Both the position numbers and the translations under genes were made by a program. Below the pieces are notes generated by a model that had not been told where the DNA came from, ran no database searches, and worked only from the letters and a program-made list of their open reading frames with translations. Below are positions 35,421-50,288 of a stretch of 64,000 nucleotides of DNA, in pieces (the first letter of the stretch is position 1; every line of letters begins with the position of its first letter). This stretch comes from Ricinus communis (Eukaryota > Streptophyta > Magnoliopsida > Malpighiales > Euphorbiaceae), in the NCBI RefSeq assembly GCF_019578655.1, contig NC_063256.1, positions 36,033,553 to 36,097,552 on the forward strand, given 5' to 3'.

Positions 35421-38400
35421 TCCTGAAAAAGAACAGAGATATCTTTGACTAAAAAAAAGAAAAGAACCGTTTAACAATTTTCTCTCTTTTGTTTTCCTGG
35501 TAGATCAGAAATTAAGAGATGAAAAACAAAGAGAGGCCTATTCTTTGAGTGACACTAGTGATCAGGTATCAATGGCTGTTCTTTCTTTGTTATGCCAAGA
35601 GAAGTGCACACAGTAAGAGCTTATTTATAGTGGGTTTGTGATCATTAACGTAATTAAATCATTAAGAATTTGAAGAAACAATTAATTTCTACTTAAATCA
35701 TTGTATATGATTCATGCCATCGCTATTGAAAAAGATAGGGCACATGCTAGTTAGAATCTCATGATGAAGAAAAGATCATGAGGCAAAAATGGAAAATATG
35801 AGTTGCAGTTGATAGTAGAACTGCAGATATAGAAATAGATATAGTTAGAGATACATACAAGTTTTAAAATAGCTATAATTAAGCCTTCTCTTGGGTACAG
35901 TAGTATAATACACTTTCAAGAAAATTCTTAACTAACCGAGGTGTATGTCATTACTTGTATACCAAACTGATAGATGATCGACAAAAATTCATTAATTTTA
36001 AATAATAAAATATATATTGATTATCCATTACAACGTAAAACATTCATATAAAACATTCATATATGCATGTCACTCTTCTATTTACAACGCGTAATTGGTT
36101 TAGATAAAAAATTTCCTATACTTTATAGCTGAATATTTGACAAGTATAAACCAATTATATGCCTACCAATGCGAATACATCTGGACTAGATAAAAAAATT
36201 TCTAGTTTATTCAACGATCGGATCCAATACAAGGGAAGTAGCTAAAATTATCTGGGTTTTAGCTTCTAGTTAATGATAACAAACTAAGCTGTGCCTGTAT
36301 ATATCTCCAAACCTGTCTCTTTTATTTCTCTGTATGTATATATTTGATCATGATGTCAATTTGTGTACACACATTAGGTGCACATCCTCGTTATATGAAT
36401 GTTTCTTTCTAAACTTTTCCAAATTTGGTTAGAAGTGTTCATCTTCTGGGCCAAGGTTTACTTTGTTACCAAAAGTGTCCATCTGAGCCCCACTCTCGTT
36501 AGCCTGTACTATTTAGAGTCTACGATTTTGTTCATGTCCACCACAAATAAAAAAGAATTACCCACAATGCAGTATTTTAGTGTAAAATTTATGGAATTTA
36601 TTTGTAAATATAAAATATATGTGTTTTCAATGAAGTGAAAATTAAACTAGAATATTACATAATTATATTTGTGTAAAAATGGTTATATCTAAATTAAATT
36701 CTGAATGGAAATAGATAAAATTTTCAAATGAATTCTACGTTAGTTTGTATATATATTTCATAACACTAAAATATCTCTTTCAACTTTATTATTTTTATTT
36801 TACTCTCTAGTATGTCTTTATTTTTAAATAAAATGAATTTTTTAATGAATTTCAACCAAACATAACAATTTATAATCCGATATCTTTGATCAAGCAAAGT
36901 CTTAAAAGGAAATTACATAGCAAAATTTACTAATGAAAACCGAACAGTTTAAATATAATAATATGGACATATCTTAATTAAAATAAAATTTTAGTATGAT
37001 TTAAGAAATTACATTTCAAAATTCACGAAAAAATATTACCTCAAAACTGATTTAAATAAAATTTTAAATTCGAATATGCTGGCAAAGGTTTGTACCCTTA
37101 GATGTGAGTGTGCACTCTATGAGCATATCTCACCAAATCAATTGATCATTCATTAATGCTTTCAACCATACACAGCCATAAATTTTCACAAAAACAATAC
37201 TCTGAAATCTAGAGATGGCCAGAAGATAAGAGCAAGTGTCTCAAGTCTCAACAAAAGGAAAGTTGGATGGTGATCACATGCATAGCCTTTCTATGGGGAC
37301 AAAAACAACACTGAAATTGGACACTCTTGGGGGTCCATGGTGTTATTACTATCAGAATATCACAACCCAAGACCACACACATGGCAAATTATGGAATCAT
37401 TTCAGGACAGGAAACTTCATCATCTCCATGAATCAGAACTAACTTGCAAGGTAAAAAAGAAAACTTGTGTTTTTCTGATCTGAAAAAACAATAAGCTAAC
37501 AGCATTTTCATCATTAGGTATAAACAAAGAGAAGACAAATAGTAAGTCACCCATCCCAATAACTTTGAATTTTGGGGTCATCACATGTAATGTAAGAATG
37601 GCAGAGAAGAAAAAGAAATATGTCAGAGAAATCTGAAATGGGTTTCTCAAGTCAACATTACACACATGATATTTAAGCTGTCCTGTGTGTATCCCCACCC
37701 CAAGGATATGATCCCTAACCTGATGCAGGCGGCATCCGATTCTTTGGTTTTATATGTGTACCTTTCTGATGATGATTTAAGTTTTTGGAAGTTGATTTCA
37801 GTTTTGTTTTTTCAAATTCAAATTAGGTTTGGAGTTACTGCTATGCCTGTGACCAAGTTGGATTCCCATAAAACCCTAAAAATTACCTTTGTGACGAAGA
37901 AGTGAAATATATTATCGAAGGTGTTTCCGGCACAGTTAGAGCAATAATTGAACTGAGTTCAGTTTTGAACTTCATTTGTTTATTATTAATTTAAATATAT
38001 TAATTTTTTTTATTTTGCGACCTTAAATAAATTTAATAGAGCTTAAAAAAATTTAATGGGTATGAACTAAAAATTAAATTTTTATCAATTTATTAAAAAA
38101 ATAAAATATTTCTATAAAAACTATTGCGAAAGAGCTTTATTTAGAATTAGATCAAGAGAACGTTGAGACATTTCTTTTCGTGCTTTCGATTTCTTAAAAA
38201 GTTAAAGGATTTCCCTTTAAAATAAAATCGGGACTCCGTAGAAAAAGAAAGAAGATCCGGGTCCAATAACATATTTTTAAATTTTATGACTTTATATCTA
38301 ATATAAGTAAGAATTTGTAATTTTATATTCAAATCTCAAATTATCAGTACATTAACCAACTCACACACTTTAAAGAGCTAAGTTGTGAGTATAAGGACTC

Positions 38401-41400
38401 AAATCTTAAATTCGAAATTATTAAATGAGTTTTCTTATATATGAATTTTAAAATATTAAATAATTTACTAATAGTTCGGCTCATTTGCAATTGGCTGTTA
38501 AAAAGTAAACTTTTTGCAGGGCTTAACTTACTTTCTTTTCTTTCCTACGAATAAAAAAGTTATTTTCTTTTCTTAGGTACATAAATATTTATTAATTTAG
38601 TTATTTCTAATATTACTAGTTGCACTTTTAGTATTTATATTTTTAAAAAAAAGTTCACTAAAATTTGTAGCTTGCTTGATTATTAGTAAATAATAATCAA
38701 ATTATATAATTCCTTTAGCAAATGCTGATATAGTAATTAAGAAAATAATAGTTATTGTATGTCACGTCAGAGTTTTTTAACGATATTATATAATTTAACT
38801 GATATTTACTGATAGTTATATTCAAAATGTATAAAAGATAACAAAAAATAAATAATATTATTTTAAAATAAAAATACGGTAAATCAAATGGTAGTTAATA
38901 ATATTTTTTTTATTAAACCATTATAGGATTAATCTTTTTAGAAAAACTAATGATGTAATTATCCCATCTAATGTCATTATGCACAGATTTGGATATTAAT
39001 GGCCTTCTTAGCAAGTTTTAGTTCATAATTAATGGACAGGATTATGCAGCTGCAGGTTGCATGAATTTGGTTTCACACAGTCAGTCAAATTAGTCCATCC
39101 TCAATTCTTTACTTAAAAGAGTTTTATGGGCTACCTTCTGACAAACATGTGTTTTATTTTATTTTATTTAAAAAAAAAAAGAGATTCTGACAAACATGTT
39201 ATTAATATATAATTATATAAATGTAAAGTTAATATTGATTTATGCATGGATGTAAATGCTTTGTAAAGTTCTAAGTAGACATGTTCTTAGACTAAAAAGC
39301 TGCTTTGTTGAAATGGACAAACATGGATATATAGGAGAAAGTTTTATCATTGAGATCAAACAAAAGAGAAGGTTTGTAATGTTATATGTAAGCATTAAAT
39401 TATGGTTGAAATTTATTAAAATTTTATTTTATTTGATAAAAAATATTAAAAGAAATATATGTATATAAATAATAAAGTTAAAAAAAATATTTTAGTATCA
39501 TATTTAAATTATTTTAAATTTTTAAATAAAAAAATTAAATTTATGTAAAATTAAAAGATATATAAATAGAATGTATTCAATATAAAAAAAATTGATATAA
39601 TTTGATTATCATTGTAATTAGTATATTAATTAATGAGTCACTTTTAAATTAAAGAAAGAATTACACTAATGGTGTCTGTACTTTCTAATTTTAATCATTT
39701 TGGTGGCTCAATTGTTCAAATAAATAAAATTGATAAAATTACTTCTTAGCTTTCTTACTTAACAATTTGATGTTTAGAAACTTAAAAAATTTAAAAAAAT
39801 GCAAATAATCCAAAAGAAGAGAAAGACAAAACAAAAAAAATAAAAAAAATAAAAAAAACTGATATAGAGAATTGAGGCAAATCAAGAAAAAGAAGAAATT
39901 CTAAGTATTCAATTGGTAAGTAAGAAAGTCAATAGTAATTTTATAAACCTCATTTATTGAAACATATAAAAAGTTAATGTGGCGAGATACGTAGGCGAAA
40001 ATAGGATCCTTTCAAGCCAACACAACAGTTCGATGAAGGCAAATTGGATATAAGAACTGATTTAGATATTTTTTTAAAGTCTAGTAACTGTTTTTAATAA
40101 AAAAACATTCAGCTACTAAAATGACTAAAATTAAAAAGTACAAACACCATTAATTTAACTTTTTCTAAATTAAATAATAATCCTAATTTCAAAAAAATTA
40201 CGTCGGATAATTCTAATACTGAAAGATATATATTTTATTCTATCTCATACTAATTATAAAACTTTAGAATATTAAATTAATTTTAAGAAACGTATTTTAT
40301 TCATTATTCTGAATTATTTTATGATAATATCTTGCATATAACTTCTACTTTGCAATTTATTAACATTTTTAAATTTTGATTATTATACATAATAAATAAA
40401 TTTAAAATATTATAAAAAAAAATTAGGTTAATTTTTTTTTTCATTTGCATACTTTGAATTGTTATTATTTTCTATATACACCTTCATCATATAAAAGAAT
40501 TTAATAAAAGATTTTTGAATTAAGAAATATTTATAATTAAATAATAATAAAGTCCAAGAAAATAAAATAATTATTTATAATTAATCAATAATTTAATCTA
40601 CTGATAAAATAAAACCACTTTAATAAAAAAAAACGTCAGACATAAATTTCATCAATATCTTCGTCTAAACTATCTATTTTTAACATATTTCAAAATGTAA
40701 ACAAATCAAATTATATTCACATTACAACAAATCAAAATAGAAACTCTATCTACTTTTTAAATAAGTTCTTTGATCCCCTAAATTTCTAGACTTTCTAAAG
40801 TGAAACATGGAGGAAGAGATTCCTTGGATTCCCAATTTTGCAAGACCCTGGAATTCAAAATCAAAGAAACCTTAAAAAAAAAAAAAATGACTAAAAAGTA
40901 TGAATTAAATAGTAATTTGGTGCACTTTTAATAGTCAAATTAAGAATAATAATAAGTGATTAACAATAACAATAATGTTTAATTAGGCCGTACAGATCAT
41001 TAGTGGGTGTCTTTTGTATTCCCACTGTGGCATTTTCTTAGAACAACTTTTTGTGCTCAAAGATTAGGCTGCCTCGTTAATGGAGACATATGGACCTGGT
41101 CGGTGATTTATTTTTCTTTTTTTCTTTTTTCTTTTTTCCAATTCACTTTATAGAATATTTTCTCATATGGGCAATCCCATAATTGTTTTATTATATTATA
41201 TATGCATCAATCATGATATGCCTTTCCATTCCCTTGTATAATTTTCATTATTGCATTGCCATGAACTATGATATAAAGAAAAGTAATTTGATTCATTGAA
41301 TAATTTTGTTCTGATAAACTGAAATGATTGAAATGGTCGTTTTATGTTTATAACTGCATATTTACAATATAAATATAGTAATCTGTTGGAGCTCTACTTT

Positions 41401-41826
41401 TATCCATATACTAAGTCGATAAACAATTAATATATATTTATTAACTTTAGATAATTTAATATATATGAATAATTTAATACTAAAATATGAAAATGTTTGT
41501 ATATATATATATATTTTAGCATATATAGTCGGTACAAGTAAAAATATATTTTAATTATCATTTTATTTTTTGAGAATTGTAACTTTGTAGAAGAAAAAAT
41601 GTTTATAAATAAGAATATATAACCTATTAGTTAAATATGTAGTTAAGATTGAATAAATATTTGGAATTTTGCACTTTACCTCTGTGGATGCAAGAAACAA
41701 CAACTCTCAAATCTTAGCAACATGGCCTTAGTTTCAGCTTGATTCATGATTTCAGGGGACCTCATGTGCCTACACATTAAATTTCAACCCTTATTTCCTT
41801 CAAACTTCAATCATTTTTCATGAAGG

Positions 41827-41871
<45 letters not shown>
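41827..41871. repeat. (TA)n(GA)n compound microsatellite
   Basis: Alternating TA tract running directly into a GA tract. Confidence 0.92.
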
Positions 41872-42295
41872 CCAATTTTAAGTGGATTTGTGAGTTGTGA
41901 CAATTTATTGCAAGTTAAATAACTTAATTTTTTATATATAAAGTTTCAAGCAACCAATAATTAAGCACAATAAGCAACCAAGTCTAACTAATTAACTGGT
42001 TTTTTATTTTTGATAAAAAAAAATTATATTATTTTAATGTATATGATCTTTCAAAATATCTATTTATTATATTTTTTGAAATTAAATTTTTAATAAATAA
42101 TTTTTAAATTTTTTATCAAATAACTAAGAAACCAGAAAACTAAATCCATTTATTTTCCTTCTCTTTCCATTTTCTTTTTTTAGTCTGGTTAATAAAAAAG
42201 AAAACCATAGTTGAAAAATCAATTTTTGGTTAACCAAACTATAGTAATATATTATATATAGAGTGACGTGATCATATTCCTAATGTTATTCCAAA

Positions 42296-42320
42296 TATAT
42301 AATATATATATATATATATT
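42296..42320. repeat. (TA)n microsatellite
   Basis: Alternating TA tract. Confidence 0.85.
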
Positions 42321-42981
42321 ACTTAAAACCCTTTGTTTGTTTCCAAGTTTTTGTTCTAAATGATTAAGCAGCAAGCAACTGGCTACAACTTATACCAATG
42401 ATAACTTTCAATCAACTTTCTGCTTCCTCATACTTTATTAATTAGTTTAGTTGATAATAAAAACATCCAATAATACGAGTCATGTAGCTGCAGATTTAGG
42501 TCGATGATAGATGTATGTTTCGTTTTAATAAATATTTTAAATTTAAATTTTTAGAATATATAAAACATGTCGATATAATCAATTATAACTTTAAATATAT
42601 GATCTTTTAGTAAATTAGTTATAATTTATTCCGTTAGTAAAATACAATTAATTACTATATAATAGTATTATTTAAATACATTTATATAATAAAAATAAGT
42701 CATGTAATAAAACTATGATAATACTAGAAAAGATATTATATCAGTAAATAAATATATTTAATATAGTAAAAGAAAAAATCAATGGTATTATAAGAATATA
42801 TTTAATTTTAATAATAAAATAAAACATGTACTACTAATTTATTAAATAAAATAAATACCGTATAATTAAAAATTGAAAAACACTCAAACAAATATACATT
42901 GTTTTTATACATTACAGTCCAATTCAATGTTTTGCACAATAATATAAGGCTGAAAATATGGAGGTTTCATCAAATATAGGA

Positions 42982-43004
42982 ACTCTCTCTCTCTCTCTCT
43001 CTCT
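42982..43004. repeat. (CT)n microsatellite
   Basis: Uninterrupted CT repeats. Confidence 0.9.
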
Positions 43005-43645
43005 TATAGACATATGTAGACTTTAGGGTTTAGGCATCATATGAGCCCTAATTAAGTAATTGATATATTTAGAAATTGATTTCCAGATTTCAATAATATG
43101 TTTTATATTTTATAAGATATTGGACCTCTTCAATAAAAATAAAAATAAAAAACTATTTAGAACTTTTAGAAAATTTGTTCCAACTCTTATGACGTGTGAT
43201 ATAATACTTTTGTAAATTATCTCTTAACTTTAAAATATTAAGGATAGTATGAATTCGTGAAAGTTGTAATATCTGATTAAATATAAAAATTTAGATATAT
43301 AATAATTTTTATTAAAATATTTTAATTTATTTGCTAATAAAATAACTATAGCAATTTAAAATGACGAGTTATTAAAAACAAAATCATTTCCAGAATTCTT
43401 AAACTTTTAGTCAGAGTTTAATATTGATAACTTTAGAATCTAATATTGAGAAAAAAGAAAAATTTGTTGAAATCTATAACATAGAAGAAGGAATTATCAA
43501 TCTAAGAGTGTATAAATCATATGGTAAATGTCTCTTTTAGTGTAATTAAGGTCTCGCTTTCGAATCTTGAATATGCAGATGTGTTAAAATTCTTGAGGGA
43601 GTGTTATGCCACCCGTAAGGGTCTTACTCGACACGCTCTAGATTA

Positions 43646-43681
<36 letters not shown>
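43646..43681. repeat. (CT)n(AT)n compound microsatellite
   Basis: CT tract followed without a gap by an AT tract. Confidence 0.9.
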
Positions 43682-45858
43682 AACTCTAAATATATGTATA
43701 GGGTGCAAATTGAATTAAGAAAAAGAGAGGCATTAGCTGAGGAGCATGAATGGTTCAATTTGGAAATCATTGAACATATTAAATGATATGATTCAAGTCA
43801 CAATTCTTAGATTGTTACAATCATAGGCAAATCCTAAATGATAATGATTTTTAGATTAACATGGGATCACTATAATATTGGGATCTACCAAGTAATTATA
43901 ATGTTTAAGATTATAGGCTCCATTTCATTAACTCTTTTTTCTCTTTATTATCTCCTCTCTCTTTTTTCATCTCTTTTTATGTTTGAAAGTGTTGCTTTTT
44001 TTAATGCAATTTTAGACTATCTTAAAAGCATATAATCTTTTAGAACTTTTTTTTTAATATTTTAAAATTTAGATAATATTTTTTAACAACAAGATTCAAA
44101 GGGGTCTTTTTGAAAAGAGATCAAGGCAAGAGTATCACTTTACAATATAAGAGAAACAAAAAAGAAAAATTAATTAACAAGATGCTATAATTTTCATTTT
44201 ATTTTTTGTTCATACTCCCAACTAAATGGCAATTACTGCTTTAGAAAAAGAGAATAGTATTTTATTTTTAAAAAAATAAGTTTGATTTTCTTTAATGAGA
44301 GTATAATTATAAATTTATTTCTATAATTTATTTATAATTTATAATTTAATCATTTCAAATTTTGATATAACCCTCTTAAATTTCATTTTAGCTTTGTTAT
44401 TCTATATTTTTAAAATTGCATTTAACTCGACTTGCTTAATAAATAAATAAAGTTTAGATCTAGACTACTCGAGGGAGATATAACTAATTACAAAATCTAT
44501 TTTTTAAATTATATTTAGATATGATTTTATATAAATTAAATATTTAAAATTAATTTTTTAATATATAAAACTAAAAATAAACTATCAAAGTTTATGATAC
44601 AAAATAATAATTAATTACATTATGATATATACGAGTATTATTTTTTGTTTAAGTTTGAAAAAATTTAAATTTTGATTCTGATTTTTAAAATGATCTCATC
44701 TTATTATTAAATTATTTTTTATTTTTTAAAAAATAAAGCATACATAAAATTTGATAAATCTTTACATTAAATAGTTAGATGTGTGCTTTTTTTTTAAAAA
44801 TTAATTAAGTTACTTTTAGATAAAAACAATTACTCTTTTGTTTATTGTATACTAATTAATAAGCTGCCAATAATATAAAGATTAACCAAAAGATATCATT
44901 CACATAAGATTCTGTCCTATAGAAGATTTTAGTCTCTGAATTTCCCCATCAAAGCCACGTCAATGATGTGCCAGGTGTCATAGAATTATTGAATCAGATC
45001 ACAAATGGCTAAAATCGAACGACAAGGAAAACGACAACAAACCCACTAAAACCTATCGCCCAGACGATGATGAGACCAATCGAATGGCCAAGCTTTCTCG
45101 GAGATTAATTTAGGGTCCCACCACCTTCATTGCTTATATTTTTTCTTAATTAAAATCTTAAAATATTAAATTTGTATTTGTAAATAATTATGTCATAAAT
45201 TTTTGTTTACATTTAAAATTGATTCAAAAAATTGTTTATATTTAAAATTTCCTTTTCAATTTTAAACACTCTTATTAATTGAATAAAAATTATTACGCTA
45301 TAAAAATATTAAAAAAAATTATTAAGAGATACATTTATTATTATATTTAATTTTTTAAAATTATATTGAGCTGATATGACAGATTTTTTTAAACACTTTA
45401 ATTTAATATTTAAAAATTTCTATCGTAATTGTATAATTTTTTCTATTAATTTTAATTTTTTAATTAAATTTAATTTGTTCATAATTTTAAAATATAATAT
45501 TATATAAATAAAAATATCAAAAATTTAAAATTTAAAATTTTATTGATTTGGAAATTATATTATTACCAAAAACTACAAACATGGAAATTAAAACTCATTA
45601 ATGCCATAAATATGGAAAGAAAAAGAATCACAATTGTAGTGATGAGACATGCAAACACACATCAAACTTTATAACATGTCAATTTAAAAGGTTTAACAAT
45701 TTAAAAGGAAAAATAGAAAGAAAGAGAGAAACAAATAAAATTAAAATTAAAAGTCACAAAAGTGGGGGCCAAGAACATACCCATTACGCGCCATCTTGAT
45801 TGTGACTACCTTTGATTATCACACTTTACTTTTTAGCCGTCTGATGAGAACGATTGCC

Positions 45859-45968
45859 CCTCTCTCTCTCTCTCTACAAAAGCACTTCCCTTACACTCTC
45901 TTTGACTCTTAACTAACAAAAAACAAATCACTTCTAGCCAGAAAAATACTCTCTCTCTCTCTAGATTT
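45859..45968 (+). promoter_or_regulatory. CT-rich core promoter / leader region of the DUF3527 gene
   Basis: Two CT-repeat tracts (about 45859-45875 and 45951-45962) bracket pyrimidine-rich DNA some 250-400 bp before the first 5'UTR splice donor. CT repeats near transcription starts are common in plants. No clear TATA box, and the start site is unknown. Confidence 0.4.
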
Positions 45969-46198
45969 CTTTTTCTTGTTTGGCCTTTTTAATTCCTGGG
46001 TTTTAGTTTATTTTTTTTGCTTTGGTATTTGGAATCTGTAGAAAGAAAGAGAAAAGAAAGGCATTGATTATTTTTTGCAGCATTATTTAAGTCTCTGATA
46101 GCTGGGTAGTTGTTTAATTTTCTTGGGTTTGAAGGACAAGTGTAAGCACCGACACAAAGCGTTACTTCTTCATTTGAGAGACTGTCTTGGGACTGTTA

Positions 46199-47379
46199 AT
46201 GGCGGCATCTCTTGGCTCTGCATTTCTAAAACTGAAATGGGTATGTGCTATTTTGTTCTTTAAGTTAGACATCTTGAAAAACTTTCATGCTTTGTTTGTT
46301 GGGAAGCTCTTTTATTTTTCTTGTTAAGAACCTTTATATGTTAAGTTTAAAGGTTTCAAATTTGTTGCTGTTGTTTGAATATTGTGTGCTGTTTTATGTC
46401 CAAGTTTGCATTTTTTTAAGTTGAAATGAAAGAATGAAAGGGCAAAGACATTAGGCTAAGTTAGTACTTTTGATTGATTCAAAGCCATTAGATATACTTT
46501 TTGATTCTTTGCTAAAGTTGAGAGAGAGAGAGTAGAGAGAGCAGTGCTTCCTTTTAAGGAATTTGGCCTATACTCTTTTGTCCTCCTTTTTTTGCTTTAA
46601 AGAATCAAATGAGGCCTAACTGTTCACTAGCTTTGAGAACTAATGGGTTATACTTTTGAATAGCTGGGTATCTCTGTCCTTTGCATTAACTGATGCAACA
46701 GAACAATACCAATTTGCTAAGATGATGACAGGTTAATTTGCCTTATCTCAAGCCTTTCATAGAAATAAGGGTTTCTAACATGGACCACCCAATTTTTTTT
46801 GCTTTCAATGCTCATCTGCCTCTAATTTTTGTCTATATCTTTAATGTTCATTGTCTTCTTCCGTTCCATATGAAATTTTTATGCAAGCTGGAATTGTTTT
46901 AAATTGATTGGCACCATTTGATGGAAAAATGTTAAAGTGAAATATACAGATATTATGGTAATTTGGGACTATTCTGTTCCAAGATTATGCTACAAGAACA
47001 CGGCAATAAATTATGACCTCTAGATATAATGCTTTTCCCTATTGCAGTGGGTGCAAATAGTGCCAGTCATTCTCTGCTATATTTTTCTTTTTCCTGAACA
47101 GGGTTCTTCTTTTTGGATAGGAAAAAATCAGTTTCATGAATCTTTGAATTTAGTTCCCTTAACATGGTTGATCCCTAATAGTGGGCTGTTCTTAATATAG
47201 TTTTATGCATTGTTTTATCACCATATCATATCTTTTGACCACAAGAACTTCTTTTAGAATGTACTTATCTAGCCATGGATATAAATTTACCATGTTACAT
47301 TTTTTTTTCTTTCTTCTATCTTCAGGGTGGCCAGCATCTCCGTTCAGCTGAGAGGACTAAATTAGAGCCTTTTCATTGA
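46199..47379 (+). other. uORF spanning the 5'UTR intron of the DUF3527 gene
   Basis: ATG at 46199 opens a frame of 14 codons (MAASLGSAFLKLKW) up to the predicted donor GTATGT at 46241. After splicing to the acceptor TTCAG at 47325 it continues GGQHLRSAERTKLEPFH and stops at 47377-47379: 31 residues, ending 77 nt before the main ATG. The intron (46241-47325) has good splice sites and lies in phase 0 of the uORF. It may lower or tune translation of the main protein (inference). Confidence 0.55.
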
Positions 47380-47456
47380 AATTCTTGGAGGAGAAAATAG
47401 AAGTGAAAGACCTGTACCTCGCATACTATTGAAGTCTTAGGATAAAGTATTGGTCT

Positions 47457-50288
47457 ATGGAAGACCTATCGAGGCTGAAACTAAATTCAAGAGACCAGCA
47501 ATCTCTAGGAACTTCTGAGACTGTAACAACTCGAGCAAGGCAAAGTCTGACTCTGCATGACAGGCTCAAAACGGAAAGGGCTACTTTGTTATATACTGAT
47601 CTTTGTCATCAATATAGAGAGAATATAAGACATATCTCTCCTAAACGTTCAGGAGACTTCCTGAAGCAATGTAGGAAGGCAACACAAGAAGAGGAGCTTG
47701 TCAAGTATATGTCGCATTTGCCAAGTTATCTGGAGAGAGGAGAATATCGCCAGGAGAAAGTTTTAAATGTTGGTGTTCTTGACTGGGGTCAATTAGAAAA
47801 GTGGCAGTGTAGCCAGAAACAAATATGGCAGAGAAGTAGCAGGCCTTCACTATCAAATGGTAACTCATCCTCATCCCTATCAACAGAAGGATCGTCTGTC
47901 AACTCTAGTAGTTGTCAATGTCATCCTGCTCATCAAAGGTTGCATCGCCCATCACTGAAATTCCATTTGATGTCATCTCCTGCAGAAGTCAAGTCACAAG
48001 ACGGCAAATCATTTGAAGAAAGTAGTAAAAAAGTTCAACATGTCAAAGGTGTCCAGACTAACACTATGAATGAGCAAGAATCTGTCAGAACAGATAGACC
48101 TTTTTCCACAAAGTTTGCTGAAATCAAACTGGATAGTTGCAGTAGAAAAAATTTGGACTTAAAGATCAATCCCAAAAGTGGAACTTTTAATGGGGCAAAT
48201 TTTGAAGCAATGCAGAAATTGAAGGTAAAGACATATACAAGAGATGGTGAATATATGAAGACGGTGAATAAATTGCAAGGACAGAAGGCGTATGCTACTG
48301 AGAAAGATGTCTCCGAGAATACCAGAAGAGTAGTTCTGCATTCAAGAGATCTTTTTCAAGGTGACCGTTCCCAGCTTTCTGAGTCGATAACAATGTCAGG
48401 TCGTGAGGGAGCAGAAGCAAGTCGACGGAGCTTTTCAGAGATGCCTGAAAGTAGCCCTGAAGTGGTCAGCTCTGATGTCCCACACTCTTGCCCACTGATT
48501 TGTGAGAATAGTGGATGCACGGATATAAAATGGTGCTTCTCCGATGTGGAGAGTGCCAGCCTTTTGCCTGATTCATCTCAGTCAGTACCACATCCTACAA
48601 AAAGAGGAATTAGTCCTTCCCATAATAGAATATCAGAGATTAAAAAATCAAGTATAGCACCAATAACTTCAACTTCAAAAGATCCTTCTACAGGATTGGA
48701 GCTGAATTTGAGCAAAGCAGCTGCTGAAAAACCAAGAAGCATTTCACCTTTTCGCCGACTTACCATTGGTATTGGCAGGATGAGCAAAAGTTTCAATTCC
48801 AAAGATGATTCATCTCTGCCACGCTTGAGCACAGCCCGAAGTTTTGCAAAATCTACTACAGAGAATGCTATGCCTCCCTCTTTCCAGAGTACTTCAAGTG
48901 ATATGCAAAATGCTACAAGCAGAGCCAGGTCAAGCCCTTTGAGAAGGTTACTGGACCCACTATTGAAACCTAAGGCGCCAAACTGCCATCAATCAGGGGA
49001 GCTATTGCAACAAGATTCAGTATTAAAAGAAAGAGTCTGCAAGTCGTCCAGAGGACAAGTAGATTCTTCTATTGGAGCAAGACAGCCAGGGATTGTAAAA
49101 TTAGACATTGCAAGTTGTCGGGAAATCAACATTGATGATTCAACTCAGGGAAAGAAAAGTGGTACATCAGCATTTCAAGCTTTTCTACAAGTTGCAACTA
49201 AGAATGGCCAGCCTGTTTTCACATTTGCAGTTGGCAATGAACGGAATGTTCTTGCAGCCACTATGAAGAAGTTGAGTAGCTCAAGAGAGGATGACTATAG
49301 CTGCATATACACATTCATTGCCTTTAAAGATGTCAGGAAGAAGAATGGGAGGTGGATAAACCAAGGTGGCAAATACAACAGTCATGATTATATTCCTAAT
49401 GTTGTAGCACAGTTGAAGGTTTCTGGTTCTCAATTTTCCCAATCTTTTACTAGAGAATTTGTTTTGTTTTCTGTGGACCTAAGACAAGCAGAACAGCAAA
49501 CATTAGGCCTCGAGGCAAATGATGAGCTTGCTGCTATTGTAGTCAAGATTCCAAAAGTCATTAATAAATGTACAAGCCGAGATGGGCATCGGTCTAGCAA
49601 GTGCACTGATTTTCCAGATGTGAGATATGATTCTACTTCTGGGGAACATTGTATGATTAATGTTCAAAGCCTTATAAGTACGACAGTGATTCTTCCAAGT
49701 GGTGTTCATAGTCTACCAAATAAAGGAGGGCCCTCATCATTGATCCAGCGGTGGAGATCAGGTGGTTCATGTGACTGTGGAGGTTGGGATTTGGGTTGCA
49801 AACTTAAGATTTTTGCCAATGACAGTCAACATATTAAGAAATCTTGTTCATCCAAACCTTGTGCCATATCAGATAAATTTGAGCTAATCTCTCAGGTAAT
49901 GATCTTCTGCTTTTCAACCAACTAGCTAATCACTCGCTTTACCTATAATTGCCAAATGACACATCTTTCTTTCTATATCTAAACGCAGGGCAGCGAAGAA
50001 GAGAACCGACCTGTCTTCAGTTTGGCCCCGTTCAAGGATGGAATCTATTCAGTTGAGTTCAATTCATCACTTTCAATTTTACAAGCCTTCTCCCTGTGCA
50101 TAGCAGTTCTAGACAGTAAAAGATTATGTGAGACCTTGGAATCCAGCAACTTGAATGAAGGCAAAACTTCTCTTGAAACCATATTAGCACAAAATGATGG
50201 AATAAGAGTGGCCCCAAATGGAAATGATGGGGAGGTGCCTGCAAGATATGTCTCAAATCCACCCCATTCTCCAGTAGGAAGGGTCTAG
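47457..50288 (+). CDS. DUF3527 domain protein, 912 aa, function unknown
   Basis: Exon 47457-49895, a 93-bp phase-0 GT-AG intron, then exon 49989-50288; 912 residues in all. The ATG at 47457 is first in frame after an upstream TGA. The N-terminal part has the family block with YTDLCHQYREN and GVLDWGQLEKWQ (about residue 108). The middle is long, Ser-rich and probably disordered. The C-terminal DUF3527 region is at about 565-910, with SAFQAFLQVATKNGQPVFTF, GKYNSHDYIPNVVAQLKVSG, HSLPNKGGPSSLIQRWRSGG and the Cys-rich CDCGGWDLGC (about 770-780), then FSLAPFKDGIYSVEFNSS in the last exon. Cys spacing suggests metal binding, but this is inference. No signal peptide or membrane segment. Biochemical role unknown. 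It precedes the IPCS-like gene on the same strand. Confidence 0.93.

Larger units (their letters stand above)
35500..45750. other. Gene-free AT-rich region of about 10 kb
   Basis: No coding region with recognisable homology. The short open frames (60-92 codons, for example at 37236-37442 and 37420-37698) have neither domains nor good coding character. Microsatellites are listed separately. A slightly less AT-rich patch at 37080-37920 has no recognisable content. Confidence 0.6.

Noticed and set aside
37236..37905. Cluster of short frames in a less AT-rich patch
   Set aside because: Frames of under 95 codons on both strands without domain similarity. Possibly an old repeat remnant, not supportable as a gene.
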